Source of the DNA: Leptospira kanakyensis
GTDB lineage: Bacteria; Spirochaetota; Leptospiria; Leptospirales; Leptospiraceae
Assembly (NCBI RefSeq): GCF_004769235.1
Contig: NZ_RQFG01000001.1
Span: forward strand, 62,001-126,000
Length of the DNA stretch: 64,000 nucleotides
Direction: 5' to 3'
Part shown: positions 44,037 through 54,500 of the stretch, piece by piece
How the letters are laid out: each line of letters opens with the position of its first letter
Numbering within the stretch: the first letter of the stretch is position 1
Notes under the pieces: generated by a model
Told to the model about the DNA's origin: nothing
What the model saw: the letters and a program-made list of their open reading frames with translations, nothing else
Databases searched by the model: none
Program-made: the position numbers and the translations under genes

Positions 44037-44612
44037 TTAATTTTTAATGATACGTTCTGCGGATACAATCATCTGTGATTTCATTCTTTCAATGACCTTA
44101 CGATCTTTGGTTAAAGCATACAACCGGAGTCCGCCCAGATAACTCATATACAACTCATAACTGAGAGCCCGTACTTGATCAGAACGTAAACTAGGAGCAA
44201 AGTTTAAAATACAAGTTTCTACAGTTTCCAGAACATGATGGACGGCTTTATTTCTGTACGAATCAAATTGGCTCAAATGAGAAATTTCACCAGAAAATAA
44301 GGCAATGGGGCAATCCTTTCTAGAAGTATTCCTTTGGTTCCGAACAATGAAGTTGACCCACTTTTCAATGAAGTCGGACATATCACTCGCCTTGGCAAGT
44401 ACCTTCAACATCACAACACGTTGTTGTTCGGAAAGATAATTTAGATATTCGAAACCGATATCGTCTTTTGAAGGAAAATGGTCGTAGAGAGTTTTTTTAT
44501 AGGCGCCAGCCTTTTCTAAGATCTCGGCAATGCCCGTTGCTTGGAAACCTTTTTCCCGAAACAAAGCGAAGGAACTTTCTAAGATTTTTTGTTTGGGTTT
44601 CAAAATAGACAC
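44037..44612 (-). CDS. TetR/AcrR-family transcriptional regulator
   Basis: A 191-residue regulator. The N-terminal helix-turn-helix is SSFALFREKGFQATGIAEIL, continuing KAGAYKKTLYDHFPSKDD (about 13-50). The rest is the helical ligand domain. The start is a GTG at 44612 with CGGGAGT just upstream. It lies 27 bases after the PhoD-like gene on the same strand and may be in its transcript. The ligand and target genes are unknown; no operator-like repeat is obvious close by. Confidence 0.9.
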   Translation of the reverse strand: MSILKPKQKILESSFALFREKGFQATGIAEILEKAGAYKKTLYDHFPSKDDIGFEYLNYLSEQQRVVMLKVLAKASDMSDFIEKWVNFIVRNQRNTSRKDCPIALFSGEISHLSQFDSYRNKAVHHVLETVETCILNFAPSLRSDQVRALSYELYMSYLGGLRLYALTKDRKVIERMKSQMIVSAERIIKN

Positions 44613-44639
44613 ACTCCCGAAATTTCCTTTTATAAAAAA

Positions 44640-45698
44640 TTAATTAGAATCATTTTTAGGATAAGAAAGGACTACATTTCCATTTTTATCTTTGATGAAA
44701 GAACGCCAAACCAATTTTCCTTCTAACATTTGGATCTCCAAGGTTCCGTAGTTTTCCTCTCGAAATGCAGAACCAAGTTTGTATTCAGAATCATATTCTA
44801 ATTGTAAAAAAGGCAAAGGTAAATTTAAAGAACTCGAAGTCATTTCAACATATTTGCGAGTTTCCGAAAATGGATATTCGTATATTTCCGCGATGTGGCG
44901 ATCCCCAGAAAGAATCACCAAATCAGAAGTTTTGGCAGAATTCAAAACTTGAAATAACCTTTCCCTTTCTTTTGGGAAGTTTCCCCATTTCTCAAACGGT
45001 TGTTCGGTGGGAATTACTTGAACACTAGAAACAAAAATTAGTAAATCGGAAGGTAAATTCAATTCCTCCTCTAACCATTTCCATTGGTCTTCTCCAAGCA
45101 TAGTCGCATCTTCGTTAGATGTTGGGCCGTATTGGCTTTTTCCCGTAAAATAAGACCAAAACTTTCGTTTTAAAGGTGATCGAAAAAACCGAGTGTCAGG
45201 AATCACAACGTGAATTTTTTTCTTTTTGAATTCTAAAAAGTAAGAATGAAAAATCCCCTTTCCTTCTTTGGTTCCAAACTTCCTACCCTTTGGCATCAGA
45301 GAACCCAGATGTTTGATAAAAACTTCCCGACTTTTTTCCTTATCTTCAAACTCAGCACCACTGTCATTGATTCCATAATCATGGTCATCCCAAGTGGCTA
45401 GAATTTTAGATTCAGAACGGATGGCTTTCCATTCTGGTCGAGAGAATTGTTTCTTGTAAGCAGGGATTTTTTCTTCGGCGACCAAATGATCCAAATAGAT
45501 ATTATCACCTAACAGAAGGATGAGATCGAAAGATTCTTTTTTCCACTGATTTAAAACTGGGCTTTCTTTGTCCTGATGCAAACATGATCCGAACCCAATC
45601 CGTAAACGATTAGAATCCTTACCCAAAACTGGCAATGGATTTAAGAAAAAAGAAATGATAGAGGCAAAAAACAAAATGAAAGCGAACGGTTGTTTCAT
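44640..45698 (-). CDS. PhoD-like metallophosphatase, secreted
   Basis: Secreted phosphodiesterase/phosphatase of the PhoD family, 352 residues. A signal peptide (residues 1-26) is followed by the metal-binding motifs IGFGSCLHQD, LLGDNIYLDH, TWDDHDYGIND and ILSGDRHIAEIYEY. The usual PhoD N-terminal beta domain is missing, so this is the short form. Possible substrates are phospholipids, teichoic-like polymers or nucleotides; this cannot be decided here. The TetR gene follows on the same strand. Confidence 0.88.
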   Translation of the reverse strand: MKQPFAFILFFASIISFFLNPLPVLGKDSNRLRIGFGSCLHQDKESPVLNQWKKESFDLILLLGDNIYLDHLVAEEKIPAYKKQFSRPEWKAIRSESKILATWDDHDYGINDSGAEFEDKEKSREVFIKHLGSLMPKGRKFGTKEGKGIFHSYFLEFKKKKIHVVIPDTRFFRSPLKRKFWSYFTGKSQYGPTSNEDATMLGEDQWKWLEEELNLPSDLLIFVSSVQVIPTEQPFEKWGNFPKERERLFQVLNSAKTSDLVILSGDRHIAEIYEYPFSETRKYVEMTSSSLNLPLPFLQLEYDSEYKLGSAFREENYGTLEIQMLEGKLVWRSFIKDKNGNVVLSYPKNDSN

Positions 45699-45773
45699 AA
45701 AGAATCCAGAAGTTTTCAGGAAAGATTCTTAAAATTTTTCCTAATTTTACTTATCTCGTCAACCGGAAATCTC

Positions 45774-46262
45774 CTAACGACCTACTCTATAAAAACCATA
45801 ATTCGATGGGCGGTAAGGGTAGCCGATGTTGTGTTGCCTGACATCCGAACTATAAAAATCTTTTCGGTAATAAAAAGGGGAAAATCGGGAAGGACCCCTT
45901 CTATGAAAAGCACTGGAAAATAATATAAAACTTTGATAGTATTCGTTGTTTACATGTAAGGCATAGTTATAACCTGCAATGGGCCATTCAGTCTCAAAAA
46001 AATCTCCAGTCACCATGACCTCCGTTTCTTGATACATATCTCTCGCTGACCTTCTATCCCCAATCGCACAAGGTTCCATCCGACTCGGCACCGGTCCTTC
46101 CATAAGAACCAAACACTCCGAATTATATCCATATTTTTCAGCGTATGCCAATTGGCCATGGGGCCTTTTGTCTATGGTTACATAAAATCCTTTTAAATAG
46201 GTCTTTTTATCCACAGCCGTACATTGTAACAAAACTAACATGACACTCAAAACAAGTTTCAT
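45774..46262 (-). CDS. Small secreted protein or lipoprotein of unknown function
   Basis: A 162-residue protein with a short signal peptide ending LLQ-C (Cys about 14), probably a lipoprotein. The mature part is rich in Tyr, Arg and Phe, with the end SNYGFYRVGR. Four cysteines in the whole protein could form disulfides. I do not recognise the family. A perfect palindrome lies 43 bases upstream of its start. It converges towards the 3' side of no annotated gene. Confidence 0.6.
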   Translation of the reverse strand: MKLVLSVMLVLLQCTAVDKKTYLKGFYVTIDKRPHGQLAYAEKYGYNSECLVLMEGPVPSRMEPCAIGDRRSARDMYQETEVMVTGDFFETEWPIAGYNYALHVNNEYYQSFILFSSAFHRRGPSRFSPFYYRKDFYSSDVRQHNIGYPYRPSNYGFYRVGR

Positions 46263-46304
46263 GTTTTCATTTTAATCAAAATCTAACAGATATGCGATGG
46301 GAGG

Positions 46305-46322
46305 TTTCCGCAATTGCGGAAA
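46305..46322. promoter_or_regulatory. 18-base perfect palindrome upstream of a lipoprotein gene
   Basis: TTTCCGCAATTGCGGAAA is a perfect palindrome 43 bases upstream of the start of the gene at 46262 (minus strand). It may be an operator for that gene. The lack of a T-run argues against a terminator for the gene at 46390. Confidence 0.45.
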
Positions 46323-46389
46323 TTACCTAAAACAAAAGGAACCGATCCTCATCCAAAACAAAGATACAGCTCCCATCGGTAAAAATAAG

Positions 46390-46923
46390 TTATAGTTTTT
46401 TTACATTCAATCGGTAAGCACTGATATGTGAAGAAACCGCCAAACCTGAACACTTGTAATTGTTAGGATCCGCTAACCCGGAAGACTGAATGGTATATAT
46501 TTTTCCCGTTTCTAAAGTCATCTGTTTGTTCATGCCTCCTGAGGAAGAATAAAGTTCCGTATTCCCATCCTTGAAGGCCACGATAAAATCAAACTGCTTC
46601 GAATTACAGTTATTAGATGTTAAGGTTTGCCTTCCCGAATTCCCTGAAACTTCGTAAGAGCCACTCGTTTTAACAGAAAAAGAACCACTGGCCGCAACCA
46701 CACTACAAATAGAAATGGAACCTTCACCAAGTTCAAAGGGAGTATTCGCATTCTCATTTGTCAGGAACTGACATGTAGGTGCCGTTAGGGCGGCAAGAAC
46801 TAAGGCATCCGCCATTTTATCCCCGGTGAGTTTCAACCCAGAAATGAGATCCTCTTCTTTCTCTTTTGCACAACTCCACATAAAGATGGAAAGAACAAAA
46901 ATCCAAATTAACTTATTCAACAT
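46390..46923 (-). CDS. Lipoprotein of unknown function
   Basis: A 177-residue protein with a lipoprotein signal ending MWS-C (Cys about 18). The mature region is Ser/Asn-rich and beta-strand-like, with cysteines (CQF, CSV, NNCNSK, YKCSG) that could form disulfides. It resembles small surface lipoproteins of leptospires. I recognise no domain. It is one of several lipoprotein genes on this strand from 45774 to 50429. Confidence 0.65.
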   Translation of the reverse strand: MLNKLIWIFVLSIFMWSCAKEKEEDLISGLKLTGDKMADALVLAALTAPTCQFLTNENANTPFELGEGSISICSVVAASGSFSVKTSGSYEVSGNSGRQTLTSNNCNSKQFDFIVAFKDGNTELYSSSGGMNKQMTLETGKIYTIQSSGLADPNNYKCSGLAVSSHISAYRLNVKKL

Positions 46924-46996
46924 TGGTAACCTACTGATCGTTTTTTGTAGTAGGTTACCAAATCATTTGTCTGGTTCCATTTTATGAAAATTTTGG

Positions 46997-47071
46997 GCGC
47001 CTCGAAACGACCGCGCTTTCCGCTACAATCTTTTGCTTAAGCAAAAGGATTTTCGCTCCAATCGCTGGCGC
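46997..47071. repeat. Palindromic intergenic element (REP-like candidate)
   Basis: A 75-base element between lipoprotein genes. GCGCC (46997-47001) and GGCGC (47067-47071) are the outer arms. The centre is CTTTTGCTTAAGCAAAAG (47030-47047), a perfect 18-base palindrome. Between them are GC-rich stretches (CCGCGCTTTCCGCTACAATC on the left, TTTTCGCTCCAATCGC on the right). It differs in composition from its A+T-rich neighbours. I think similar intergenic repeats occur in other bacterial genomes, but I cannot check that here, and no second copy was seen in this window. Confidence 0.55.
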
Positions 47072-47077
47072 ATGGAT

Positions 47078-47974
47078 TCATTCTGTAAACCCACATTCTA
47101 AATCCATCTCACAAGCAAATTGGTTCGTATAACAAATATTTGAATTCGAACACCTATAGGGGGAAGGGCCTCTGCAAGTTGACGTTTCGACAAAGGCACG
47201 GCAGGTTCTGTTTAATTTTTCTTCTTCTGTCAGAACAATCATCTTTACCTGAGATTGGAGCTTTAATGTTGGATTAGATTTTAACTCCGCACGAATCGGA
47301 TAAAATCGATATTCATTTCCTGTTGTTTCCGTAGGAATTCCTTTGATTTCTCCAGAATTTTTATCCAAGTAAATTCCTTCAGGAAAATTTGATTCGGAAA
47401 CAAATTCAACTTCTCCCAAGGATTTTAAAACCTTCAATGAATTTTCTGAAAAATTGGGAGCCACTGGTGTGATGGACATTCCTAACAGAAATGACAAGGA
47501 CCTAGGCATATAACGAAAGGTACCGAGACAGGGAATGGATATTTGTTGGTTTCCTGATTGGCTCCCCGATGGAACAATCTGAAACGGTTTGTCGGAACAA
47601 AAAGTCACATACACTGTAATTTTAGTATTTGTCACTTCTGTAAATTTTAATAATTTGAAAATCCATTCACCAAACATTTGTTTTGCTGTGACGTTTTCTA
47701 AATTTTTACCTTCAATGGTAAAACTAGAATTTTCCATTACCACACTTGGGGAAACCGAATCAACGGAATATAAACTCGCTGGCTTTAATCCAGGTTCCTC
47801 CACTGTTGTCTGGCTTTCAACGGCCGGCGAAATCAGACCAAGTAAACTCACCATCCACGATCCATCTGAGTTTGGATCTTTGGCCGAACAACTATGCAAA
47901 ATAAGAAAAGATGTAACGAACAAACCAATCTTATAAGATAGAAAGAGAATTATTTTTTTTGTCATCTTGACCAC
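47078..47974 (-). CDS. Cysteine-containing lipoprotein with Ig-like segments
   Basis: A 298-residue lipoprotein. The signal is hydrophobic and ends LHS-C (Cys about 29). The N-terminal part of the mature protein (SVDSVSPSVVMENSSFTIEG) resembles an IPT/TIG fold, and GIYLDKNSGEIKGIPTE near 220 resembles a He_PIG-type Ig segment. The C-terminal tail has a cluster of cysteines (TCRGPSPYRC...CYTNQFACEMDLEC). It is likely exposed on the cell surface or in the periplasm. GAGGTGG precedes the ATG by about seven bases. Confidence 0.75.
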   Translation of the reverse strand: MVKMTKKIILFLSYKIGLFVTSFLILHSCSAKDPNSDGSWMVSLLGLISPAVESQTTVEEPGLKPASLYSVDSVSPSVVMENSSFTIEGKNLENVTAKQMFGEWIFKLLKFTEVTNTKITVYVTFCSDKPFQIVPSGSQSGNQQISIPCLGTFRYMPRSLSFLLGMSITPVAPNFSENSLKVLKSLGEVEFVSESNFPEGIYLDKNSGEIKGIPTETTGNEYRFYPIRAELKSNPTLKLQSQVKMIVLTEEEKLNRTCRAFVETSTCRGPSPYRCSNSNICYTNQFACEMDLECGFTE

Positions 47975-48048
47975 CTCTACAAGAGAGAGGGGTCGAAAAT
48001 GATAGGTCTTGGTTTTAAAACTTAAAGTTTTATTTTATGTAGAGGGAA

Positions 48049-49077
48049 TCAATTACAATCAGCAGTCATTACCGCGGAAGATCCAGTAGTTTCAGAAGAT
48101 AACGCCACAAAACGATTGTTTCCGAAAGTAACGGCTCTCCATGTTTTTTCCGCTGGGGCAACTTGCCCTTTCCAAGTAATTCCATCTTCTGATGTCATAA
48201 TCCGATTGGTTCCATTTAGAGACACAGCCACGAACAGTCCATTCCCATAAGTAACGGAATACCAATTATTACCTTCAGCAGGAGTTCGTCTCGTCCAAGT
48301 GATTCCATCAGGAGAGGTCATCACCCGATTAGTTCCTGCTGTTGAGGCAACTGCCACAAATTGGCCGTTGCCATATACAACTGAGTTCCAAGAAATATTT
48401 TCAACATCCGCACGGGCAGTCCAAGTAATTCCATCCAGAGAGGTCATCACTTTCCCCGTAGTCGTTGACAATGCCACAAAAGTTCCATTGCCATAAGAGA
48501 CTGTTGGGAAAGTTGAAGCAGTTGGTACAGGACGTGTCGTCCAAGTGATTCCATTAGGAGAAGACATTATTGGATCCGCAGAAGAACCCGAACCTGCAAC
48601 AAACATTCCATTACCAAATGTAATGCTAAACCAAGTACGATATACAGAAGCAGATCTAGTCGTCCAGGTGATACCATCGGGAGAGTTCATTACCTGATCG
48701 GTTGATGAAGGAGAAACAGTCACAAAAAGACCGTTTCCATAGGTAATAGAAGCAAGAGATCCAGGAACCGAGACATTACTTGCCGTCCAAGTGATCCCGT
48801 CTGGAGAACTCATCGCTTGATTGGTTCCAGAATTAGCTATTGCCACAAAACGGTTGCTCCCGTAAGTTACGGATATCCATGGGTTTGCTTCCGGAGTGGT
48901 TCGGATGATCCAATTCAGTGTTTTATTTTGACAAGCTAAGTTTTCTCCAGAGTTATTTGCCGCTGCCCCGAGCAAAAGCAAAGAAAGCGAATCATTATTG
49001 TCTGACTTCGGTTCACAGCCAATTGCGGAAAAAATAAACAAAACTGATAAAAGAACAGATAAGGAAAATTTTCTCAT
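48049..49077 (-). CDS. Seven-repeat beta-propeller lipoprotein
   Basis: A 342-residue lipoprotein with signal ending SAIG-C (Cys about 21). The mature part holds seven units of about 40 residues, each like VTYGNGLFVAVSLNGTNRIM followed by TSEDGITW and a Thr/Arg. Seven units predict a seven-bladed propeller. The repeat resembles sialidase/BNR Asp-box blades by its SxDGxTW element. The units are close in sequence, suggesting recent expansion. The ligand is unknown. No function can be assigned. Confidence 0.82.
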   Translation of the reverse strand: MRKFSLSVLLSVLFIFSAIGCEPKSDNNDSLSLLLLGAAANNSGENLACQNKTLNWIIRTTPEANPWISVTYGSNRFVAIANSGTNQAMSSPDGITWTASNVSVPGSLASITYGNGLFVTVSPSSTDQVMNSPDGITWTTRSASVYRTWFSITFGNGMFVAGSGSSADPIMSSPNGITWTTRPVPTASTFPTVSYGNGTFVALSTTTGKVMTSLDGITWTARADVENISWNSVVYGNGQFVAVASTAGTNRVMTSPDGITWTRRTPAEGNNWYSVTYGNGLFVAVSLNGTNRIMTSEDGITWKGQVAPAEKTWRAVTFGNNRFVALSSETTGSSAVMTADCN

Positions 49078-49237
49078 TTAAGAACACCAATATGAAATTT
49101 AACGTTCATTATTTGAATATTCTAATGCAGTGTCAAATCGCAAATTTCCATTTAACATAAATTAGGAAAAATGGGGAAGATTCATTTTTTACTACAAATG
49201 TTTGTCTGTTTTGTCTAAAATTTTGCTACAGATGGCT

Positions 49238-49258
49238 AAAAAGGCGGGGCTCCCACCT
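49238..49258 (-). terminator. Intrinsic terminator after the metallo-hydrolase gene
   Basis: On the minus strand AGGTGGG and CCCGCCT form a seven-base stem (one G-U) with loop AGC, followed by TTTTT. It lies 58 bases after the stop at 49317. Confidence 0.75.
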
Positions 49259-49316
49259 CCTTAACCATTGCCTCAAATAAACGAACCGGTGTTTTCTTAC
49301 ATGATTTGGATTAGAA

Positions 49317-50429
49317 TCATTCCGATTGGATGAATTTTTTCCACCAACGTTCCATTAGGTTGGGTTCACGAATTTTGACAATTTGCCCAAACTTGGGTGT
49401 GAGAAGATCAATCTTATAAATCTCTGCTTGTTTCTCTAGAGATTCGGCAGGTTCGTACCAACTGTGTAAGGACAAATCGAACATCCCCCAGTGAACAGGA
49501 ACCAGTCTTTTGCCTTTTAAATCCAAATGTGCTTTTGCCGTTTGTTCAGGTAAAACATGCACCGCCTCCCACATCGGATTGTATTGACCGTTTTCAATAA
49601 AGGTCAGATCAAAGGGGCCAAATTTATCACCAATGTCTTTGAAGTGTACATCATAACCTGAGTCACCGCTGAAATAAAATTTTTCTTTTTCTCCCATCAC
49701 TGTCCAAGAAGACCAAAGGGTTTTATTTCCATTTGTCCCACTCCTTCCCGAAAAATGTTGTGCAGGTGTACAAACGATTTTGATTTTTCCTAAATCCAAA
49801 GTTTGCCACCAATCAAGTTCCGTTAGACGATCTTCCGGAACACCCCATGCTTTTATATGAGAAGTGACACCTAGTGGGGTGATGAACTTTGTATTTTTTG
49901 TTTTAAAAAATTCAATGGTTTGCATATCAAGATGGTCGTAATGATCGTGAGAAATGATGATATAATCAATTGTTGGTAATTCTTCCAACTTCACGACGGC
50001 ATCCTGAAATCGTTTCACCATAAAACTAAAAGGGGCTGCGGATCCAGAAAACACCGGATCAAAAAATAAAATTTTACCTTCAATGTTCACAAGGAACGTG
50101 GAATGTCCAAACCAAATGAATTTAATACTTTCATCTGGTTTCAAAAACTCTGCAAAATCTGGTTTTTCTTCTGGCAACTGCACATCGGGCCTTTGGTGTT
50201 GATCCCCTCCAAACAGAAACTTAAAAAGAAGCGAAACAAAGTTTTGATTTTCCCGCATTTTCTCAATCACATCAGGCCGGCGATTGACAAACTGATCCCT
50301 ATCCTTATCAAAATGCGTAGATGTTTTGATTTTTTCATAATGATCCCCATCCGGATCTTTGCCGAAGGCTCGGCAATGGAATTGTGTGACGACAAAAAAT
50401 AATAATAAAATAAATGTAAATTTCTTCAA
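49317..50429 (-). CDS. Metallo-beta-lactamase-fold hydrolase (UlaG/NAPE-PLD-like), lipoprotein
   Basis: A 370-residue exported hydrolase. The signal peptide ends QFH-C, a lipobox. The metal motifs are FIWFGHSTFLVNIEG, then IIISHDHYDHLDMQT (HxHxDH) and TPAQHFSGR, FYFSGDSGYD and LVPVHWGMFD. This spacing fits the UlaG/NAPE-phospholipase-D-like branch, where substrates are often phospholipids. The lipid role is inference. An intrinsic terminator follows the gene. Confidence 0.87.
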   Translation of the reverse strand: MKKFTFILLLFFVVTQFHCRAFGKDPDGDHYEKIKTSTHFDKDRDQFVNRRPDVIEKMRENQNFVSLLFKFLFGGDQHQRPDVQLPEEKPDFAEFLKPDESIKFIWFGHSTFLVNIEGKILFFDPVFSGSAAPFSFMVKRFQDAVVKLEELPTIDYIIISHDHYDHLDMQTIEFFKTKNTKFITPLGVTSHIKAWGVPEDRLTELDWWQTLDLGKIKIVCTPAQHFSGRSGTNGNKTLWSSWTVMGEKEKFYFSGDSGYDVHFKDIGDKFGPFDLTFIENGQYNPMWEAVHVLPEQTAKAHLDLKGKRLVPVHWGMFDLSLHSWYEPAESLEKQAEIYKIDLLTPKFGQIVKIREPNLMERWWKKFIQSE

Positions 50430-50570
50430 AACGTTCCTACCTCTAAGTGTAACTTTCTTTAGACTGATCTCATAGGATCATATAAAGGGAATCCAACTTT
50501 TTAGAAAGGGCAGAACCTTTTTCCGGTTGCATTCACCCTCCCATCCACTAGGTTGAAAAAAGGATTCGAT

Positions 50571-51524
50571 ATGCTCAAATATCTCGCATTTTTTCTTCTG
50601 TTCTTTTTTTTCTTTTCCTGTAATTCAAAACCTGAAGAAAATCGACCGCGGATCGCCAGTTTCCATGCCATTCAAGATGGGGAGATCATCAAAAAATCGG
50701 AAGGGGAATTACCTTCCACAATTTCACTTGCAAATGCCGAATATCGCAACTTAGGTGCCGGCCTTTCCGTTCCAGTTCGAATTTCCGTTGTTTGTGTTTC
50801 TTCAAAGGAAGCAAACTTTTCCTATCATTTTGAAACGGAAGAACAATCAATCATCTACTCTGATTACCTCAAAAGTAAAGCGGCTCTCTATGGGGCTAAA
50901 AAATCCTATTCGCGTTTGAAGTATCTGGTAGAGAACCAAGCAGCAGCCGGTAAAGAACTAAATGATGCCCAAGTCCAATTGCAACAAATGGCGGCATCGA
51001 TGGAAGAAAATCTAAATCGATTACGAATGCAAGGAATACCAATTGAAAAATTATCCAAACTGAAACCAGGAAATATTTTGATTGTAGGAGATATTCCTGA
51101 GACAAAATTAAACCGAGTCAAACTACAATCCAGACTATATATTAAATTTTCTGCATTCCCTGGAGATAGATTCGAAACTCGGATTGATTCCATTTCCGAT
51201 GTGATTGATCCTGTCAGCCGAACCGTCAAAGTCATCATCATCACAAAAAATACGGACAACCAATTCAAACCAGGAATGTTTGGAACGGGCCAGGTTGAGT
51301 TAGAAAATATTGAAGCACTTTCTGTTCCTAATGAAGCAATTATTTTAATTGGTGATACCAGTTATATTTTCAAACAAATTGACTCCTCTAGTTTCCAAAG
51401 GATCCAAGTGGAAACGGGAATCGAAACAGAAGAATACACCCAAATTTTATCTGGACTTAAAATGAATGACCGAGTGGTTTCCCATGGATCAACATTATTA
51501 AAAGGACTTAGTTTCGGTTACTAA
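50571..51524 (+). CDS. RND efflux periplasmic adaptor lipoprotein
   Basis: Membrane fusion protein of the tripartite efflux pump, 317 residues. The signal ends FFFS-C, so the protein is a lipoprotein. The middle part has the alpha-hairpin (SDYLKSKAALYGAKKSYSRL to LNRLRMQGIP), then beta-barrel segments (PGDRFETRIDSISDVIDP and KVIIITKN). It is shorter than CusB. Start at ATG 50571 has AAGGA upstream. The stop shares a base with the RND gene start, so the two are coupled. Confidence 0.87.
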   Translation: MLKYLAFFLLFFFFFSCNSKPEENRPRIASFHAIQDGEIIKKSEGELPSTISLANAEYRNLGAGLSVPVRISVVCVSSKEANFSYHFETEEQSIIYSDYLKSKAALYGAKKSYSRLKYLVENQAAAGKELNDAQVQLQQMAASMEENLNRLRMQGIPIEKLSKLKPGNILIVGDIPETKLNRVKLQSRLYIKFSAFPGDRFETRIDSISDVIDPVSRTVKVIIITKNTDNQFKPGMFGTGQVELENIEALSVPNEAIILIGDTSYIFKQIDSSSFQRIQVETGIETEEYTQILSGLKMNDRVVSHGSTLLKGLSFGY

Positions 51525-54500
51525 TGGGTTTCATTAATTTTTCACTTAAGAATTCACCAATCGTATTATTTGGATTTATAATGATTTGTGTTTTTGGAAT
51601 TTATTCCGTCACCCATCTCAAGATAGATGCGTATCCGGATGTTTCCGATACAGAAGTCATAGTCATTACTAAATTTGATGGTCGCGCCTCTTCTGAAGTT
51701 GAAAAGTTAGTTTCCATTCCCTTGGAACGTGCGTTAACCGGTATTCCAGGGCTTACAACGACTCGCTCTCAAAGTATTTTTGGTCTTTCCGTGATTCGTT
51801 TGACGTTTAAAGATCATACCGATGAGTATTTTGCAAGGAACCAAGTAAACGAAAGATTAAAATCCATTCAATTACCAGAAGGTACCGAAGTTCCCGAATT
51901 AGGCCCCTTAACTTCTCCTGTGGGAGAAATCCTTCGGTATGCTGTTGAAGGTGATGGAATGCCAACGATGGAACTTAGGAGTATTCAAGATTGGGAACTT
52001 GCTCCCCGCATCCAACAAATCCAAGGTGTTGCCGACGTCATTACCTTTGGTGGTGATATCAAAGAATACCAAATTGAAATCAATCCAATCAACCAAGACA
52101 AATACAATGTTTTTCTAAGAGACTTGGTATTTGCGATCGAAGAAAACAATGCCAATACAGGTGGTAATATTTTCAAACATGGAAACCAGGCCATTCCCGT
52201 AAGAGCCTTAGGTGCCATTGAAAACGAAAAAGACATCGAAAACATCATTGTTACGGAAAAAAAAGATGTTCCAATCTATGTAAAAGACATTGGAAAAGTA
52301 AGAGTCATTCCCCATCCACCGAAAGGAATCCTTGGTTATCGTTTGAAATCGGGGAAAGAAGTTAATTCTGGTGTGCAAGGCATCATCATGATGCGAAAGG
52401 GAGAAAACCCATCGGAGGTTCTCAAACTCGTAAAAGAAAAAATAAAAAGTTTGGAAGGTTTTTTAAAGAACAAAGGAATCAGAATTAGGATTTTATATGA
52501 TCGAGAAGAGCTTGTATCAAATACACTAAAAACTGTGGTTCGCACCATGACGGAAGGAATCACAATCGTAATGATTGTCCTTATTTTTCTTTTAGGAAAT
52601 TATAGGGTGGCACTGGCAGTTGCCCTTACGATTCCATTTTCTTTATTATTTTCTTTTTGCCTAATGCATTTGATAGAAATCCCGGCAAACTTACTTTCAT
52701 TAGGTGCCATTGACTTTGGTATTATCGTTGATAGTTCGATTGTCATCATCGAAGGGATCATAGCCACCATAACGATTTCTTCATTAACCAAAAAAAAATC
52801 TTCTCTCAATGAGCTCATCCTTCGTTCCTCTGGCCATACGGAAAAAGAAGTCTTTTTTTCTATTGCCGTTATTCTTTGTGCTTATCTTCCCATCTTTTTA
52901 TTCGAACGTGTGGAGGGTAAACTATTCAAACCAATGGCATTTGGATTGGCCTTTACCTTAATTGGAGCCTTACTTTTTTCATTAACTGTTTTACCGGTTA
53001 TTTTTTCTCGTTTTTTCCAAGAAGAACACCGCCGCCAAACAAAAGAATTTTTTATTCTAACACATGCTAGATCCTATTTTATAGATTTTCTTCATTCCTT
53101 TTTAGAACACTCTCAGAAAATAATTTCTAGAATCTATATCGTAGTCATAGTACTATTATGTTTTATATTTTGGGGTCTGGGAACAGAATTTTTACCTGAG
53201 TTGGATGAAGGAGCCATCAACTTTCGATGTAAACTTCCCACAGGAATTCATTTAGACAGAACGGCCAACGTTGCCAATTTATTAAGAGAAGTTGTAGGAG
53301 AATTTCCGGAAGCAAAAGTAATCATCACTCAATCGGGTAGAAACGATGATGGTACAGATCCGTTTGGCCCCAATCGAATTGAGGGACTCATTACTCTAGA
53401 AGATTATTCAAAATGGAAAACTGTACATTCCAAATCGGAGTTACTTGAACTTTTAAAAGGAAAATTCGAACGAGCGGTTCCAGGAGCCAAATTTAGTTTT
53501 TCACAACCAATCCTTGACAATGTGGCCGAAGCAGTAACGGGATCTGCTGCCGATTTATCCATTCAATTGTCAGGCCGAGATGTTTCTGTCCTCTGGCAAA
53601 AGGCTACTGAAATAGAATCCGCTTTGGAAAAAGTACACGGTGTATCTGCGATTGGAATCGAACAAGAAGGACCAAATACAGAACTTGTGATCTCCATCGA
53701 TAGAGAGGCCGCTGCCAGAGCTGGGATTAATTTTTCTGACATTCAGGATATAACTGAAATTGCTATTGGTGGTAAAGAAATCAGTAAATTATATTTAGAC
53801 AATCATATATACAATATTACAGTAAGATACCCAGAAGAGTATCGAACTTCTGTTAACTCCATTGGAAACATAAATATCAAAAGTAAATACGAAAGCAAAT
53901 ACCCATTGTCATCTGTTGCAAAGTTAGAACTAAAAGAGATGCCTGCCAAAATTGCGAGGAAAAACGGAACAAGAATGGTTTCTGTTTGGATCAATATTGA
54001 AGGAAGAGACCAAGGCGGATTTGTAAACGAAGCAAAAAAAATCGTAGAGAATCAAATCAAACTACCAACTGATGTAGAAATCCAATGGGGAGGGCAATTT
54101 GAAAACCTAACAAGAGCAAGTAAACGTTTAATGGTAGCAGTTCCACTCACTTTTGCCATTATTCTTTTTATACTCTACCTTATGTTTCATAATATTTCCG
54201 ATAGTTTACTCGTAATGTCGAGTATTCCTGTCGCAGCACTCGGCGGATTGTCCTTTTTATTTATTAGAGGGATGCATTTCAACGTTTCCTCAGGAGTGGG
54301 ACTTATTTCTCTTTTTGGTATTTCCATTATGGGAGGGGTTCTATTTGTTTCTAACTTCAACCACGAAAAAGAAAATAGGCCAATCAAAGATAAGGAAACT
54401 CTCAAGGAACTACTTTTGCATGTTTCTGAAATTCAATTTCGTCCCAGATTTTTAACCTTAACAACAGCCATCATTGGACTACTTCCTGCAATGCTTACAA

